Below, in pieces: positions 26,571 to 38,300 of a stretch of DNA of 64,000 bases. Both the position numbers and the translations under genes were made by a program. The notes below the pieces were generated by a model. That model was not told the origin of the DNA and did not search any database. It saw only the letters and a list, made by a program, of their open reading frames with translations. The stretch spans positions 716,394-780,393 of the forward strand of contig VXAZ01003272.1 of NCBI GenBank assembly GCA_013399875.1, written 5' to 3'. The DNA comes from Gymnorhina tibicen. Its lineage: Eukaryota > Chordata > Aves > Passeriformes > Artamidae. Every line of letters begins with the position of its first letter. The first letter of the stretch is position 1.

Positions 26571-26632
26571 AGAACCAACCAAAACAAAACACCCCACAAA
26601 ACAAACCAACCAACCAAACAAAACCACAAAAA
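26571..26632. repeat. Low-complexity CCAA/AAAC-rich tract
   Basis: A roughly 60-base stretch is composed almost entirely of A and C in imperfect CCAA and AAAC units, including AACCAACCAACCAAAC. On the minus strand it reads as a GTTT/GGTT-rich tract. It is an ordinary simple repeat in KSR1 intron 1. Confidence 0.75.
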
Positions 26633-27329
26633 ATGTCAGAGGAAGAATAAAGGAAGAACGATAGATTTCCACGAGGTTGTGCCAAAAGCTACCTACAACC
26701 TATTGTTTCACAGTTTTCTTCCCAACCTTCATTTCTCACGTGATGGATTTTTCAGCATGTAGGTTTATTACAGTTACAGTGTTGTGATGATCTTTCTTCC
26801 TAAAAAAGCCCAGTGCTCTATCCAGCTCCACAGTCTCCAGCACCAAGTAGAGAAGAGGAGCATTAGTGTTTACATCAAACTTGAATCAAAGAAGGGGACA
26901 GGAGGGGATTGTTTGCGTAGAGCAAAACTACCTGCACAGAAGGTAAAAGGAAATGTTATTTAAGTATCTAAAGGTCAAATGAACTAAGGAAAAATACATC
27001 TACTTTCCCTTTCTAAATACTTATGCAGACTTTTGTACAGATTCAGCGCTTCTTTGAGAGCGACACAACAGCGCATGTTTTGTGCTTGAAGAATTTCGTA
27101 CAATCTTTCTAAACAGCAAAACATCTCTCCAGCCCGGTGCTTGATGCTGTTTGAGCCACAGCAACAGAGGGAAAAGGAGGATCAGATTAGATCAGTGAAA
27201 CTGAGCCAGGGATAGAGAGACAGGCCTGGAGCAGAGGGCAGGAACCATCAGGAGCAAACACCAAGGACCTGAGGCAAAGCAGAGTCTTCCCAGCTGGCCA
27301 GGACAGCGGTGTGGGGACGCACCTCCTGC

Positions 27330-28640
27330 CAGGGAGCCTCGAGTCACCTCTGCTCCGCGCCTCACATCGCGTCCCGCTCCACAGGGACACGGGAGCCCGG
27401 CACAGGCCCCAGGGCGCGGCGGGGCGGCCGAGCACGGCCTCACGGAGCTCCCGCGCACCCGCCCGACAGCCCGGGGCACCCGCGGGGCTGCCCCGCACCT
27501 GTCCGCGCTCCGCCGGCACCGCGCTCCGCTCCGCGGCTGCCGTGGAGGGGGGCCCCGCGCCGACCTGGCNNNNNNNNNNNNNNNNNNNNNNNNNNNNNNN
27601 NNNNNNNNNNNNNNNNNNNNNNNNNNNNNNNNNNNNNNNNNNNNNNNNNNNNNNNNNNNNNNNNNNNNNNNNNNNNNNNNNNNNNNNNNNNNNNNNNNNN
27701 NNNNNNNNNNNNNNNNNNNNNNNNNNNNNNNNNNNNNNNNNNNNNNNNNNNNNNNNNNNNNNNNNNNNNNNNNNNNNNNNNNNNNNNNNNNNNNNNNNNN
27801 NNNNNNNNNNNNNNNNNNNNNNNNNNNNNNNNNNNNNNNNNNNNNNNNNNNNNNNNNNNNNNNNNNNNNNNNNNNNNNNNNNNNNNNNNNNNNNNNNNNN
27901 NNNNNNNNNNNNNNNNNNNNNNNNNNNNNNNNNNNNNNNNNNNNNNNNNNNNNNNNNNNNNNNNNNNNNNNNNNNNNNNNNNNNNNNNNNNNNNNNNNNN
28001 NNNNNNNNNNNNNNNNNNNNNNNNNNNNNNNNNNNNNNNNNNNNNNNNNNNNNNNNNNNNNNNNNNNNNNNNNNNNNNNNNNNNNNNNNNNNNNNNNNNN
28101 NNNNNNNNNNNNNNNNNNNNNNNNNNNNNNNNNNNNNNNNNNNNNNNNNNNNNNNNNNNNNNNNNNNNNNNNNNNNNNNNNNNNNNNNNNNNNNNNNNNN
28201 NNNNNNNNNNNNNNNNNNNNNNNNNNNNNNNNNNNNNNNNNNNNNNNNNNNNNNNNNNNNNNNNNNNNNNNNNNNNNNNNNNNNNNNNNNNNNNNNNNNN
28301 NNNNNNNNNNNNNNNNNNNNNNNNNNNNNNNNNNNNNNNNNNNNNNNNNNNNNNNNNNNNNNNNNNNNNNNNNNNNNNNNNNNNNCCCGCCGCGGCCCCG
28401 GGGCGCTCCCCTCAGCGTGTCCCTCACCCCTCATTTCCCGCCTCACCCCTCAGTGCCCGCCTCGGCTCCTCGGTTCCCGCCGCGCTGCCTCCCTCTCCCC
28501 TCTCCGCGCCCGCCTCAGCCCCCGGCCGCCCTGGCAGCCTCCCCTCAGGTATGTCAGGGCTTGCAGCTCGCCCCGAGGAGCTCCGCTCCGAGCCCCTGGG
28601 GAAACCAGGACCTGCCCAGCCCAGGGCAGCTGTGAGCGGG
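27330..28640. promoter_or_regulatory. KSR1: CpG-rich island at the inferred KSR1 promoter, mostly gap
   Basis: Sequence flanking the gap on both sides (27330-27569 and 28386-28620) is very GC-rich with many CpG dinucleotides, in sharp contrast to the surrounding DNA. KSR1 is read leftwards and its N-terminal coding segment is not seen anywhere in the 26 kb upstream of the CA1 exon. The known mammalian N-terminus is rich in Gly and Ala, so its exon should be GC-rich. The parsimonious reading is that exon 1 and the transcription start lie here, largely inside the gap. No start codon or matching peptide is visible in the flanks, so this is inference from composition and position. Confidence 0.6.
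27570..28385. other. Assembly gap (816 N)
   Basis: The run of N is uninterrupted and flanked on both sides by CpG-rich sequence. Failure to sequence or assemble through extreme GC is common in bird genomes and is the likely cause. Any frame spanning it is meaningless. It probably conceals KSR1 exon 1. Confidence 0.99.
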
Positions 28641-31428
28641 CATTATGATAAACATATTTTAGTGAATATAAGCTTTGAGTGCAATGGGTGTGTGCATCCG
28701 TATCATAAGTACGAGGGCACTTTATGATGGCCTTGTGGAATCTCTGTGGTTTCAGCTTTCACAATGCAGATGTGAGAAAAATAGTCCAGGTAACTGCATT
28801 ACGTTTGGTTTCATAGCCAGCCTTTCTGATGGACACACAGGGAGCTGAGCTGTCAGTGCAGGAACCACTCATCTCCCAGCTATTAGAATTGGGACTGTTC
28901 ATCTGACATGAGGGATCCGCAGAGGCAGTTAGGTTGTACCTTGCTGACAGATGAAGACAGCCTCCTTAATTTGCACTAAATTGATACCAGGTTTTAAAAG
29001 CTTAAGTGACGTCTGAGCCACGTGTGGCAATACAGAAGGGAGATTCCTGAAAAAAAAAAAAAAACAACAAAAACCTATGAATTTAGGACGTGAGGCAGCG
29101 GAGCAGGGCAAAGCAGCTGACACTGAGCTGTTTTTCTCATGGTTAGATAAATACTGGTATCCACATTAGTTTGTGTGGATTTGCATCAAGTAGTGTGGCA
29201 TATATGCTGTTTAGTAATTTTCTTAAGAATGTGGGTCAGGTTAAGTATTTGATTTCATTGTCATTATTCACATGCTGCAAATTTCATACGCAGTAAGGGC
29301 TTTGCTGGATTAGGGTTTAATTAGTTTGCCATCTGATGAGTCCTGTGGTTTTGGGAAAGTAACTTTGCTTATTACGTCCATATTTCTGACCTTGTGAAAA
29401 AGCCTTTATCTACCCTGTCTGCTCTCAGGAGCACTGGAAGTTTAGCACTGGAAATTTTAGTTTCTAGAACTCTGACAGGTTGAAATCCTCAAATACACGT
29501 GACTGTGGAACTCGGGAATGCTGTTCACAAGATATTGTTCTTGTAGACATCCTCTGCGTGCCCACCTGAGAATATCCATTTGCTTACAGACAAGAGGCCG
29601 AGTGCGTTGCATAAGAAAGCAACCTAGGAAAATTGTGGGCCGTGCATCACAAGATACTTGGCATTCCCTGCAGTGTTTGTGTGCTGGGAGTGCCGGCCTC
29701 ATTACCCGGCTGCCATCCGTGGGCAGCATTCCAGTCCCAGCACACAGGGCTGCCCTTGGGCCTGCGGGAAAAATGTGCTGACTAAACACAGCTTGTGCGT
29801 CCATCCCTGCTCAGCATCGCTGCTGCCTCGCAGGTTGCGGGGCTGGCGCCTTCCCAGGAGCTCGGGCTGCTGTTCCGCCGCAGCCTTTGTGCGCAGTCCT
29901 GGTAGGTCGAGTTGTCTGGAACCACAGCTCTCTGTCTGTAAGGAGAGGGGGTAAAAGCACTGCGTATCGGAGGGTTTGAAAAGAGAAATACCGTGGCTGG
30001 GCCACGCTAGAAGGACCGTGGGAGCACACCGAATGTACTCTTTTCCTAGAGTTTTCGGGAAGTGACGTGTTTCATGTTGTACTTTACACATTTATTGATG
30101 CACTTGTTAGGATTTTTCTTTTAATGTACAGTTTATGGGGGGTGGACATAAGAACTGCATTCTCTAGAGGAAAACAACTGCTTTTTTCTTGAACTGAGTG
30201 AACCATACCCACGTTGTCAACTTCATTCCAATATGAATTGTACAGGGGCCTTTTTTGCTACTGTGTTAAAAAACAATGGTTTTGAAAACAACCATAAAAT
30301 GTGGAATGCCTGAACTGGATCAGAGAAAACTGCTAAGTCCTTGGTTAAGCCACTGGCCTAAGGATTGAGGGGATTTCTCTTCCCCACTGCCCCCCATCTC
30401 TCTTGCCCACAAAGATCAGGTTCTAGCTACCCCAACAAAGCCCTAACCTTGCTAAGTACCCCTGGAAGTCCTGGCCTGTAGACCACAGCAATGGTCTTGG
30501 ACTCAGTAACATAAGCTCACTGGGAAAAAAAGACCTTTTTTTTTTATTCCTGAAGAAAGAAAAGAAAAATGTGATGCATTTCACATACTGCCTGTATGAA
30601 GAGCCTCTATTACCTTTTTAGCTAGCTTGCCCCAATTTCATTCAGCTATCACAACACTGAATTTAGATGATGAGACTGAATTACTCTATTTGATGTGTTT
30701 AACACATAATAGAGACCTGTTTTAAGAAAATGCAGTGTTGGGATTTGAAGAGCTGAAATGTTAGGTATTTCAGATAAAAGAGGCCTTTATTATCGGTGAT
30801 TTTCCCCTCAAAGGCTTCCTCCTACACAGCCATAGGAGTATTCCTCTCCCCGGCACAGCACAGGAATACACAGTAGCTCTGGCATGCTCCTCTGCTGAGA
30901 AGCTGAGAAACTTAAGTCCTATTTTTAAACATGCTGCTGGATATTCTTGTTAGGATATACAGAGAAAGTGAGGATGGTGAGATGGTGTTCCCAGAACAAA
31001 TCCTCACCCTTCCCCACTTTAGATATCTCCATTGCCTGCAACTGAGCCAAACCAGTTCACACAAGTATAAGATATGACCTGCAGCTTTAAGAACAATTTT
31101 AGTGTAAGTCCACTTCTTCCATGGACTTTTTCCTGCTCAGCTGTCTGTGTCGAATGGCACAGTCAAATGCAAGGGATGGACCAGCAAATCCACAGGTTTG
31201 GCAGTGGTGGATCCCAGTGAGTTAGGGATAGATACAGGAAACTGAACTGTGTGCTGACAATAATGGAGGAAGAGATGTGAAAATTAACCGCTACTCTTGT
31301 TCTTAAAAATAATTTCCATGGGTGGGGAAAACAGTTGTTCTTGGGCAATCTTAAGAGAATTTCTGCCCCAGAAGTGGAGGGCACAAGAAACTGCTGTGTA
31401 GCTTCACTCAGTGTTTTCTGTGGCCAGG
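28641..31428. other. Intergenic DNA upstream of KSR1, nothing recognised
   Basis: Unique, moderate-GC sequence with a 15-base A run at 29050-29064 and a T run near 30.54 kb. No frame here resembles a known protein on either strand, and I see no repeat family. Confidence 0.55.
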
Positions 31429-31490
31429 TGTCGTGGTTTAACCCCAGCTGGCAACGAAGCACCAGCAGCCGCCCGCTCACTTCCCCTTCA
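31429..31490 (+). mobile_element. Avian endogenous-retrovirus LTR, 5'-terminal fragment
   Basis: The sequence starts TGTCGTGGTTTAACCCCAGC and continues with words such as AAGCACCAGCAGCCG and CCCGCTCACTTCCCC. From memory this resembles the beginning of an interspersed LTR family common in neoavian genomes, and it begins with the TG expected at an LTR end. Only about 60 bases are recognisable. The rest of the LTR, a 3' CA terminus, a target-site duplication and any internal genes are absent, so this is a non-functional relic. The family assignment needs a repeat library. Confidence 0.55.
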
Positions 31491-32195
31491 ACAGAAAGGA
31501 ACTTTGAGATGGGACTGAGAGGAGGAGAACTGGAGTGATGTGTTCATCTTACCTTCTGGAGTCATGTGAGTAAACAAGAATTGCAGCTGTTACAGCAACC
31601 AGAAACTTTCCAACTTTAAGAATATAAGAATTTTAGTTGTCTATAAAACAAATAAAACCCTCAACGTTTATTTTTAGGGTAATCTCATGGGTTTTGCAGT
31701 CTTTCTTTAGCATTAGCTGTGTTGCAATAGTGCTGCCTTTTTGTCTGCTATTTATCACCAGTCACTTCTGTTTAGACTATAAACTGTTTGGGGCAGGAAG
31801 AGTCTTTTACTCTCTGCTTGCTCGGCAACGCCTGAATCCCAGCGAGAAGCCTCTAAGCTCTGCTGTAATATAAATACTCAATAATGACAGTCCCAGAGGC
31901 CTTAGCCCCCACCCCACTTGGAGCCCTGCCAGCCCGTGGGGTTTGTTCTAGCAGCAGACGTGCCAACAGTGAAAAGTGACAAATTTTGTTGGCAAAAGAT
32001 ATTCATAGGTCTAACAAGGATAAGAAACACCCGCCTTTAGAAACAGAGGCTTATGTCTCTCCAAGGATAAACACACCCTAGATTGACTCATGCTGGCATA
32101 ATCCCCTTGTGCAATTTGTATATTGGCATTAGATATGTGTGTGAGGCAAAAAGACAAATATTTGGTTAACAAAACAACACGGGGATAATAAAAAA

Positions 32196-32370
32196 TAATT
32201 AGGCAGCTTTACCTCTCAGAACACTGCAGCAGGTGAGCTGCTGCTCTTCCCCTCAGACAGGCATATCCCGGCAAGCAGAGCTTCCTGATGTTTGCTTTAT
32301 TTGCAGTAAAATAACCAGTTTATTTTGTTAAGTGCTATCAAAGTAAAAATAATTAATAAATAATTAAATT
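32196..32370. promoter_or_regulatory. Possible homeodomain-type binding cluster
   Basis: Three copies of the palindromic homeodomain core TAATTA occur at 32196-32201, 32350-32355 and 32361-32366, the last two only 11 bases apart. A GGTTAAC word lies just upstream near 32.16 kb. In AT-rich DNA such words arise by chance, so this is only a candidate enhancer. Confidence 0.25.
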
Positions 32371-35300
32371 CATCAAGTCCAGTAGCACGCAGCGTGGTGA
32401 GGGAGGGGGTATATACTGTGGTGGAAAAAGCAGGCTCATGTTCCACAAGAGAGCTTTGTCAAGCGTATTGCATAAGGAGATTACAGGCCTGAGTCTGAAA
32501 CAGGCTGAAGGTTTTAGTTGTTTGTCATTAGCACGCTGTGAACTGCAGCACAACAGCCCCTCTTTCATCTGGGTGAGAAAAGGCTCCAGGTCCATCATTA
32601 TGTTTCTGGAGCTGGGACTCCACATGGCCATTAGCTTCATTCCCCAGAGCCCTTTCTTGGTGTTTAAATAAAGGAGAGGAGCTGGGCGGGTTAATCATGT
32701 GCTGCCATTATTCCATGCGCTCGGATCCGTTTGATGTGACAGCCCTTTGGAAAGGCCCTGGGTCCAGACTCGGCCGTGCAGGCCCCACGTGAGCCTTGTC
32801 CCGCGCTCCGGCTTTGCCAGTGGAGTCGTGTTGATTAGCAAAATGAGAACAAACTCCTCCCACCCGTGTGCCCTACGTCTGTCAGCAACTCTGAATCAAT
32901 GCCAGTTTTTCTGGCAAAAGAAAAAAAAAAACAAACCAAACTTCTCCTGATGCAGCCACTTGTGTGTGGAGGTTTTACCACCAGCTCTTGTCCTGTTCTG
33001 TGGGAGGCCTCCTTTCCAGTTCTGCAACCCTTCCTCCACATGTGTGTGTGCAGTGCCTCACAAGTGGGGTGACCACAGTCATTTCTCAAGCAGTACATTA
33101 TGTCTCTCATTACATACCTAGCAAGAAGGCTGTCCTGGGATCAACAGGGCCTGCTGGATAATCCACATCCCTTTCCATGGGAGGAGCAGCACCACAAAGA
33201 CCGCTAGATCCAATATCCACATTCTTCCCAAGATCCATCTGCACGTTTGATGTAGCTGTGTCCCTCGGCTGTGCATGGTGGGACCTGGGAGGAGCTATTG
33301 CCGTCTTCCACTTGTGAAACATCCAGGAAATCTCTTTCTCTGAACCATTCTGGTGCATGTCTTGTAGCTCTCAGTTATGTAGTGGTCCCTGGGGAGAGCC
33401 TGCATGCACTGACAGCTCTGTTTTACAAGAGCTGCAAGAACTCTGCCATGGATAAAATGGAAGGAGCCGATTTCTACAGGTTTCTAAACATTGAGACACT
33501 GTAAAAGAGGCTGGGCCAAATAATCTGAGTGGAGGGACTACCCTGATGCATCTGACGGGCATTGCCTGTGGCATTCCTTCATTGGAGGTGGAATTCTGCA
33601 TGCAGCTGCCTGTGCGTTCTGCTGTTCCTCCTGGCCTCACAGCCTGCTCCTGCTCTACTGAGTCAGGCTCTTGGAAACCAGGTCTGTGAAAAGCCTGCAG
33701 ATAGTCTAAAGAAAGCTTGCTTTATGAAGAATATTTAGAAACTTAAACCTGTCCCCCGCGAAAAAATGGCTCAGCAGGAAGTCCTTAGAGTGATGATAAT
33801 AGAAAGGATATTTTATTCAACTATCAATCATTCTCACTCTTGATGAGTTGAGAATTAATCTGCAGAAGGAAAAGCAAGCACAGATCTTTTGTTCCTTCCG
33901 ATTCAAAGTCCTTTGAAATCAGTGTCTACCCAGTCAGTAAGTTTTGGATTAAGTCCTTGTTCCGCCTTCCTTTCCCCTATCCCTACAGTACCATGAAAAT
34001 TCAGGCTGTTTCTCTTTACTTCCTTCCTCTTCATAAAATGTCTAATAATCAGCCATCTGGTGTCCAAGATGCCTTGAGTATTAGGGCATTTCCTTTATCC
34101 AGGGGAGGCTTGTGAGAAGAAAGATAAATGTGTCCATGACCCATCCCTGCTGCGTGCTGATTAGGGTCTGGCAGTTTTTCTTTGTTCACAGTGATTACAG
34201 TAGTGCTAAGTTGTTTAGGAGAGAAACGTATTTAAAGGGAGAATCTTGGTTTCTGATCTACTAGATTTCATGACATTACTTAATTATGCTTAATGAGAAT
34301 TCTGTAGAACAGTATAATACTTGTAATACATGGTAAAGACAGAGCGGGATTTTGAAGGGAAGATGCAAAATGAGATCTATAGAAAATACTGTGTATCCTA
34401 AAGAACTGCAGTCTGGGTTCAGTCTCATTTTAATTCTGCCTCACAGTGGCACCCTATTTTTCAGAACTAGCTAAAAAACTTAACCCTCTCCTTTCATTCT
34501 GTATTCCAGAGACCACAGCTGCAAGACAAGCTGTGTGCAGAGCTCTGTTCAAGTCAGTGTCAGTCCCGGGGAACAAGGGTTCTGTGTGCCACGCTGTGTA
34601 AAACTGGGTCAGGTCTCAAGGTAGCCAATGACTTGAGATTCAAGTTTAGGAGGAAAATATTAAAGGGCACAGAGAAACTGTGACAGAGCATCCACTGGAC
34701 GATTGCAGTTTTTTAAAACAAAGCCTGGAGGGAGAGGGCAAGCCAGACTACAACGAAAACAAAAGCAGCAGGAAGAATCTGCAGTCTTAGCTCTGAAGTC
34801 AAAGAAAAAAAAAACTACCCCCTTTTATTCTGTGACAACTTGTAGGCCAAATTCGTGACATAAAGGAGGTTTGTGTCTTGATTTGTGAGCTCTTGAGAGC
34901 TGCAAATTTTTTGTTTCCTTGACTGTGGTGGCATGAAGAGATGCCAGCAAAGTCCTGTTCATATTCACAGAATGCTGCTCCCATCCCATTAGGGTGTGGA
35001 CAGTCACTAGACATTTGTACCAGAGGTCTTCACTTGATGGCATGTTATAAATAGTAAATGATTTTCATCCAACAGGAGTTTGTCAGGTAAAAGAGACATA
35101 AAAAGAAATGTCCTTAGAATACCTTTAGACTGTTTCTGTACGCCTTGGTTCTCAGCAAACACATACTTATTTTTTTTCTCTTGAAAGTCACCTCACCTTT
35201 AAGGACATGTACTGGCCTAATCCCTGCTTGAACTCTGCGTACAGTTCAGGCTGTGGATTATGGCACCCATACAATATATAAGCTATTTCGTGTACCCATT

Positions 35301-38300
35301 AATTAACCAGCTAATAGCGTACATAGCATGAGTGTGAGGAGTAGAATGGCTGCCCAAACTTTCTGTGCAGGACTGTGCAAAGCTTCCTTTAAATGGAGGC
35401 TCAGGCAGTGTAAAGAGCCAGGGCTTCATGCATGTGCTTAACTTCTCACGCAGGAGACAGGTGCTGCCCAAACTACTCACCAAGAACAAATGCACAAGCA
35501 GATAAACTTTTTTCTGATCATGCCAGAGAAAATAGTGAGCCACATATTCAGCAGTCTACTCAAATACAGTAAAAGTCTTTATAAAATCCAATGGACATAA
35601 TTTTTACATTAACTGTTGACTCGAGTTTCACATTTTGAAAGCATACCATGGTAGAAATACTGTCCATTTGGGTTCTGGGGTTATAATGTACGATATTCCT
35701 AAACATGGAATCAGGACTCCTTAGACAGAAAATGCTAGAAAGCACAGCCTGTCTCACTACCCTATTTCTGGCAGTAGCTGCCAGCGTGGTAGGGCTCAAC
35801 TGCCCCAGTTCTGCACAAGTGCACACTCTGATCTTGCTGAGAGTGTCTGGGGAGAGAATGGGCTTGTCCAGTTCTTGTCATCATTTGAATTCAGTCTCCT
35901 GATTTTCTGCTCGCTCTTCTTCCTCGGTTTCCATCGCAGTCATTGACTTTCTCAATAACACCATCTCTGGAAATAGTTTGCACCGGAAGTGAGATAAGAG
36001 AACATGAATGCTGGCAGGAGCTGAGCCAAAGTTTTGAGAATTCTGGCTCTTACCCCACAGCACCAAATAGGAAACCCTCTGCATTCATGGCAGACAAATG
36101 GACAGGAAGGGACAAAGTAAACCCTTACCACTTTCCCTCATACTTGAGTTTAGTTTTCTCTGATCCAGCAGCTTGTACGTTTTACCCCTGCTGTGAGTGC
36201 AAATGGGAGAATTCAGCAGCTGAGGAATAGGCAGCTGGCCCTGGCTGCTCCTTCTGCCATGCACAGGGTCCAGGTCCCACTGGTTCTGAGGTGGAGTATT
36301 GCCTGACAAGACCTGAGTTCTTGATCATAACAAGGACAGAAGAAGGCTCAGTGCAGGAAAGTGGTTGTGTTCAGAATGTTGCATAAGCACAGAGTTAATT
36401 TCAAGTCCATATCCATACTTAGTGCGTGATTTTGGAAGCCATTTCACGGCAGGGAATGATGACCCTGTGGTTGAGACATTGAGACTGGACCAGTCTCGTT
36501 CAGTTCTTGGCTCTTTTAGAAAGTACAGCCATGGGCAAATCATCTCATCTGTCTGCCTCCCCCATGAACCAGAGATGAGAATGTTTCCTCTGTCTGATAT
36601 GTCTGTTTAAACCATAGAGAGCACTTAGGAATTAAACTTAGAAGATGAAAGGGGTAGATGTGATCCACATCTGTGCTTCCCAGAACCCTTTTCAAAAGGT
36701 CAGATTTTGCCCATTACAATGGGCATAATAAAACATGAATCCATTGCTTTAGTGGAGTTACTCCACATATTCACTGAGCTTAGTGAAGTCAGAACTTAGA
36801 ATACTGGACTTAAATGCTTGATGTGGTGCTCCTTTGATGGGACTGTGGTCAGAGCTATTTGATAGAATGCCTCCAGCTCCCATCCATCCATGAACCCCCT
36901 CTGCAAACTCCTCCAAAATCAAGAGCCTTGTTCAATTGTACTGCCTGTCTTTTACCAAAACATGAAACCAAACATCTCTCCTCAAACCATAAACACTGTA
37001 ATTTACTCCAAACAATTCACATTTAGAATAGGAAATCAGAAATATCAAACCCACAAGCATCCAAGTGTTTTCATGAAGGATAATCAGGATGTTAAGAGTT
37101 GCTAATAATTTTATGTAGATGTTCAAGCTATGAAAGAACCCATGTGGTCCTTTTCCATTCTGCATTTCTGCTAAAAAATGAGATGTCTATAGAATTTCAT
37201 CAGTTGTTGACTGTCCTAGATGTCTTCAAAATAATGTGCTGTTCACCTGTGCTGCAAGGCTGGGAATTTTAGCTCAGTCAATGCTCCCTGTACTTCCTCC
37301 ACATCCTGACCCCTCTGGTATCCTTCAAACTGGGAAGGTTCCACCACCACCAGCTGTTAGGGGCTGCAGGTGCCTTTGTGCTCACATCTCCCCTCTGCCA
37401 CAGGGGAGAGCTGTTGGGAGTATCCAGTGGAGTTTGCCTGCAACCGTCTGCCCAACAGACACAGCCATCTGCAAAGAATTCCCACCCCAAACGTGCCAGT
37501 GCCAGTGCCCCGAGACTCCCAGCTCAGCAGGACGGGTGCAGTCGGCATTGCTAACGCTCGGGTGCGCTCACAGAATTGCATCATTCAGTGCTGTCAGCTC
37601 CCTCTCCTCAGACAATGTGTTTTAGATATTGGCTGCACAGAAGGTCAGCTTGTGCTAGGAAAACAAACCGGCTGCTTTGCTTAGTGCAGCAGTGAGGGAA
37701 GGCTGGGAATAGCCTCTGACAGGAGACATTTTGCCTTGTTAACTGTTGTTACTGTGATGCGGTCAAAGCATTTCGACCCAGCTTTTAGCAGGCCAGGCTT
37801 AATGCGCTTCTTCTTCCACGCAGGGACGTGTAGAAGGACTAATCCAGGTTGGCTTCTGGTTGCATTAGTCATTCCACAGACAGCCCCCAGTCCAAACCAG
37901 TGAGTGTCAGTGCGTGAGGCGGGTAGGGGCGGGCTGTGCTCCCAGCGCAGAGCTGGGGCACACGGAGTTCTGTTCCACATGCTGTGCTGCCTGCCTGTAG
38001 GAAAATACTGGGTACATCCAGGCAGCTTGTGTGACTCCCTAATAAAGTATTTATTTATTTCAAACAAATGTCATAGAAGGGTAAAGGTATTAGTGATAAT
38101 TAAATCCCTACCTGACTGGGGAAAATAATCTTATGATGGAAGTGCCAAGCTGTAGCATGAGCTCATTGCTGATTAGACACCAAAGAAAGGTTCTCGGCAA
38201 TGTCTTTCCCATTAGAAATGCTTTGTTTGGAGCTTGCTTGTTTCCTCAGTCAGGTTATCCAGGCTCTTGCAGTCAGCACAATCTGACATTCCCAAACAGT

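Larger units (their letters stand above)
1193..27329 (-). other. KSR1: KSR1 intron 1 (about 26 kb), no exon recognised
   Basis: This is the interval between the KSR1 CA1 exon and the CpG island that probably carries exon 1. I looked on the minus strand for the KSR1 N-terminal segment that should precede the CA1 exon (the conserved LRTKCAVSNDL block) and found none. The DNA is mostly moderate-GC unique sequence, with a GC-rich patch at about 2650-2870, a CR1 3' fragment near 1.76-1.81 kb, a low-complexity CCAA/AAAC stretch at 26.57-26.63 kb and two near-perfect palindromes (19.36 and 26.2 kb), listed separately. The longest open frames, including a 235-codon plus-strand frame from 2290 to 2997, look like GC-rich chance frames. 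A short alternative or untranslated exon cannot be excluded by eye. Confidence 0.7.

Noticed and set aside
27187..28727. Open frames of more than 400 codons across 27.2-28.7 kb
   Set aside because: Most of their length is assembly N; the visible ends resemble no protein.
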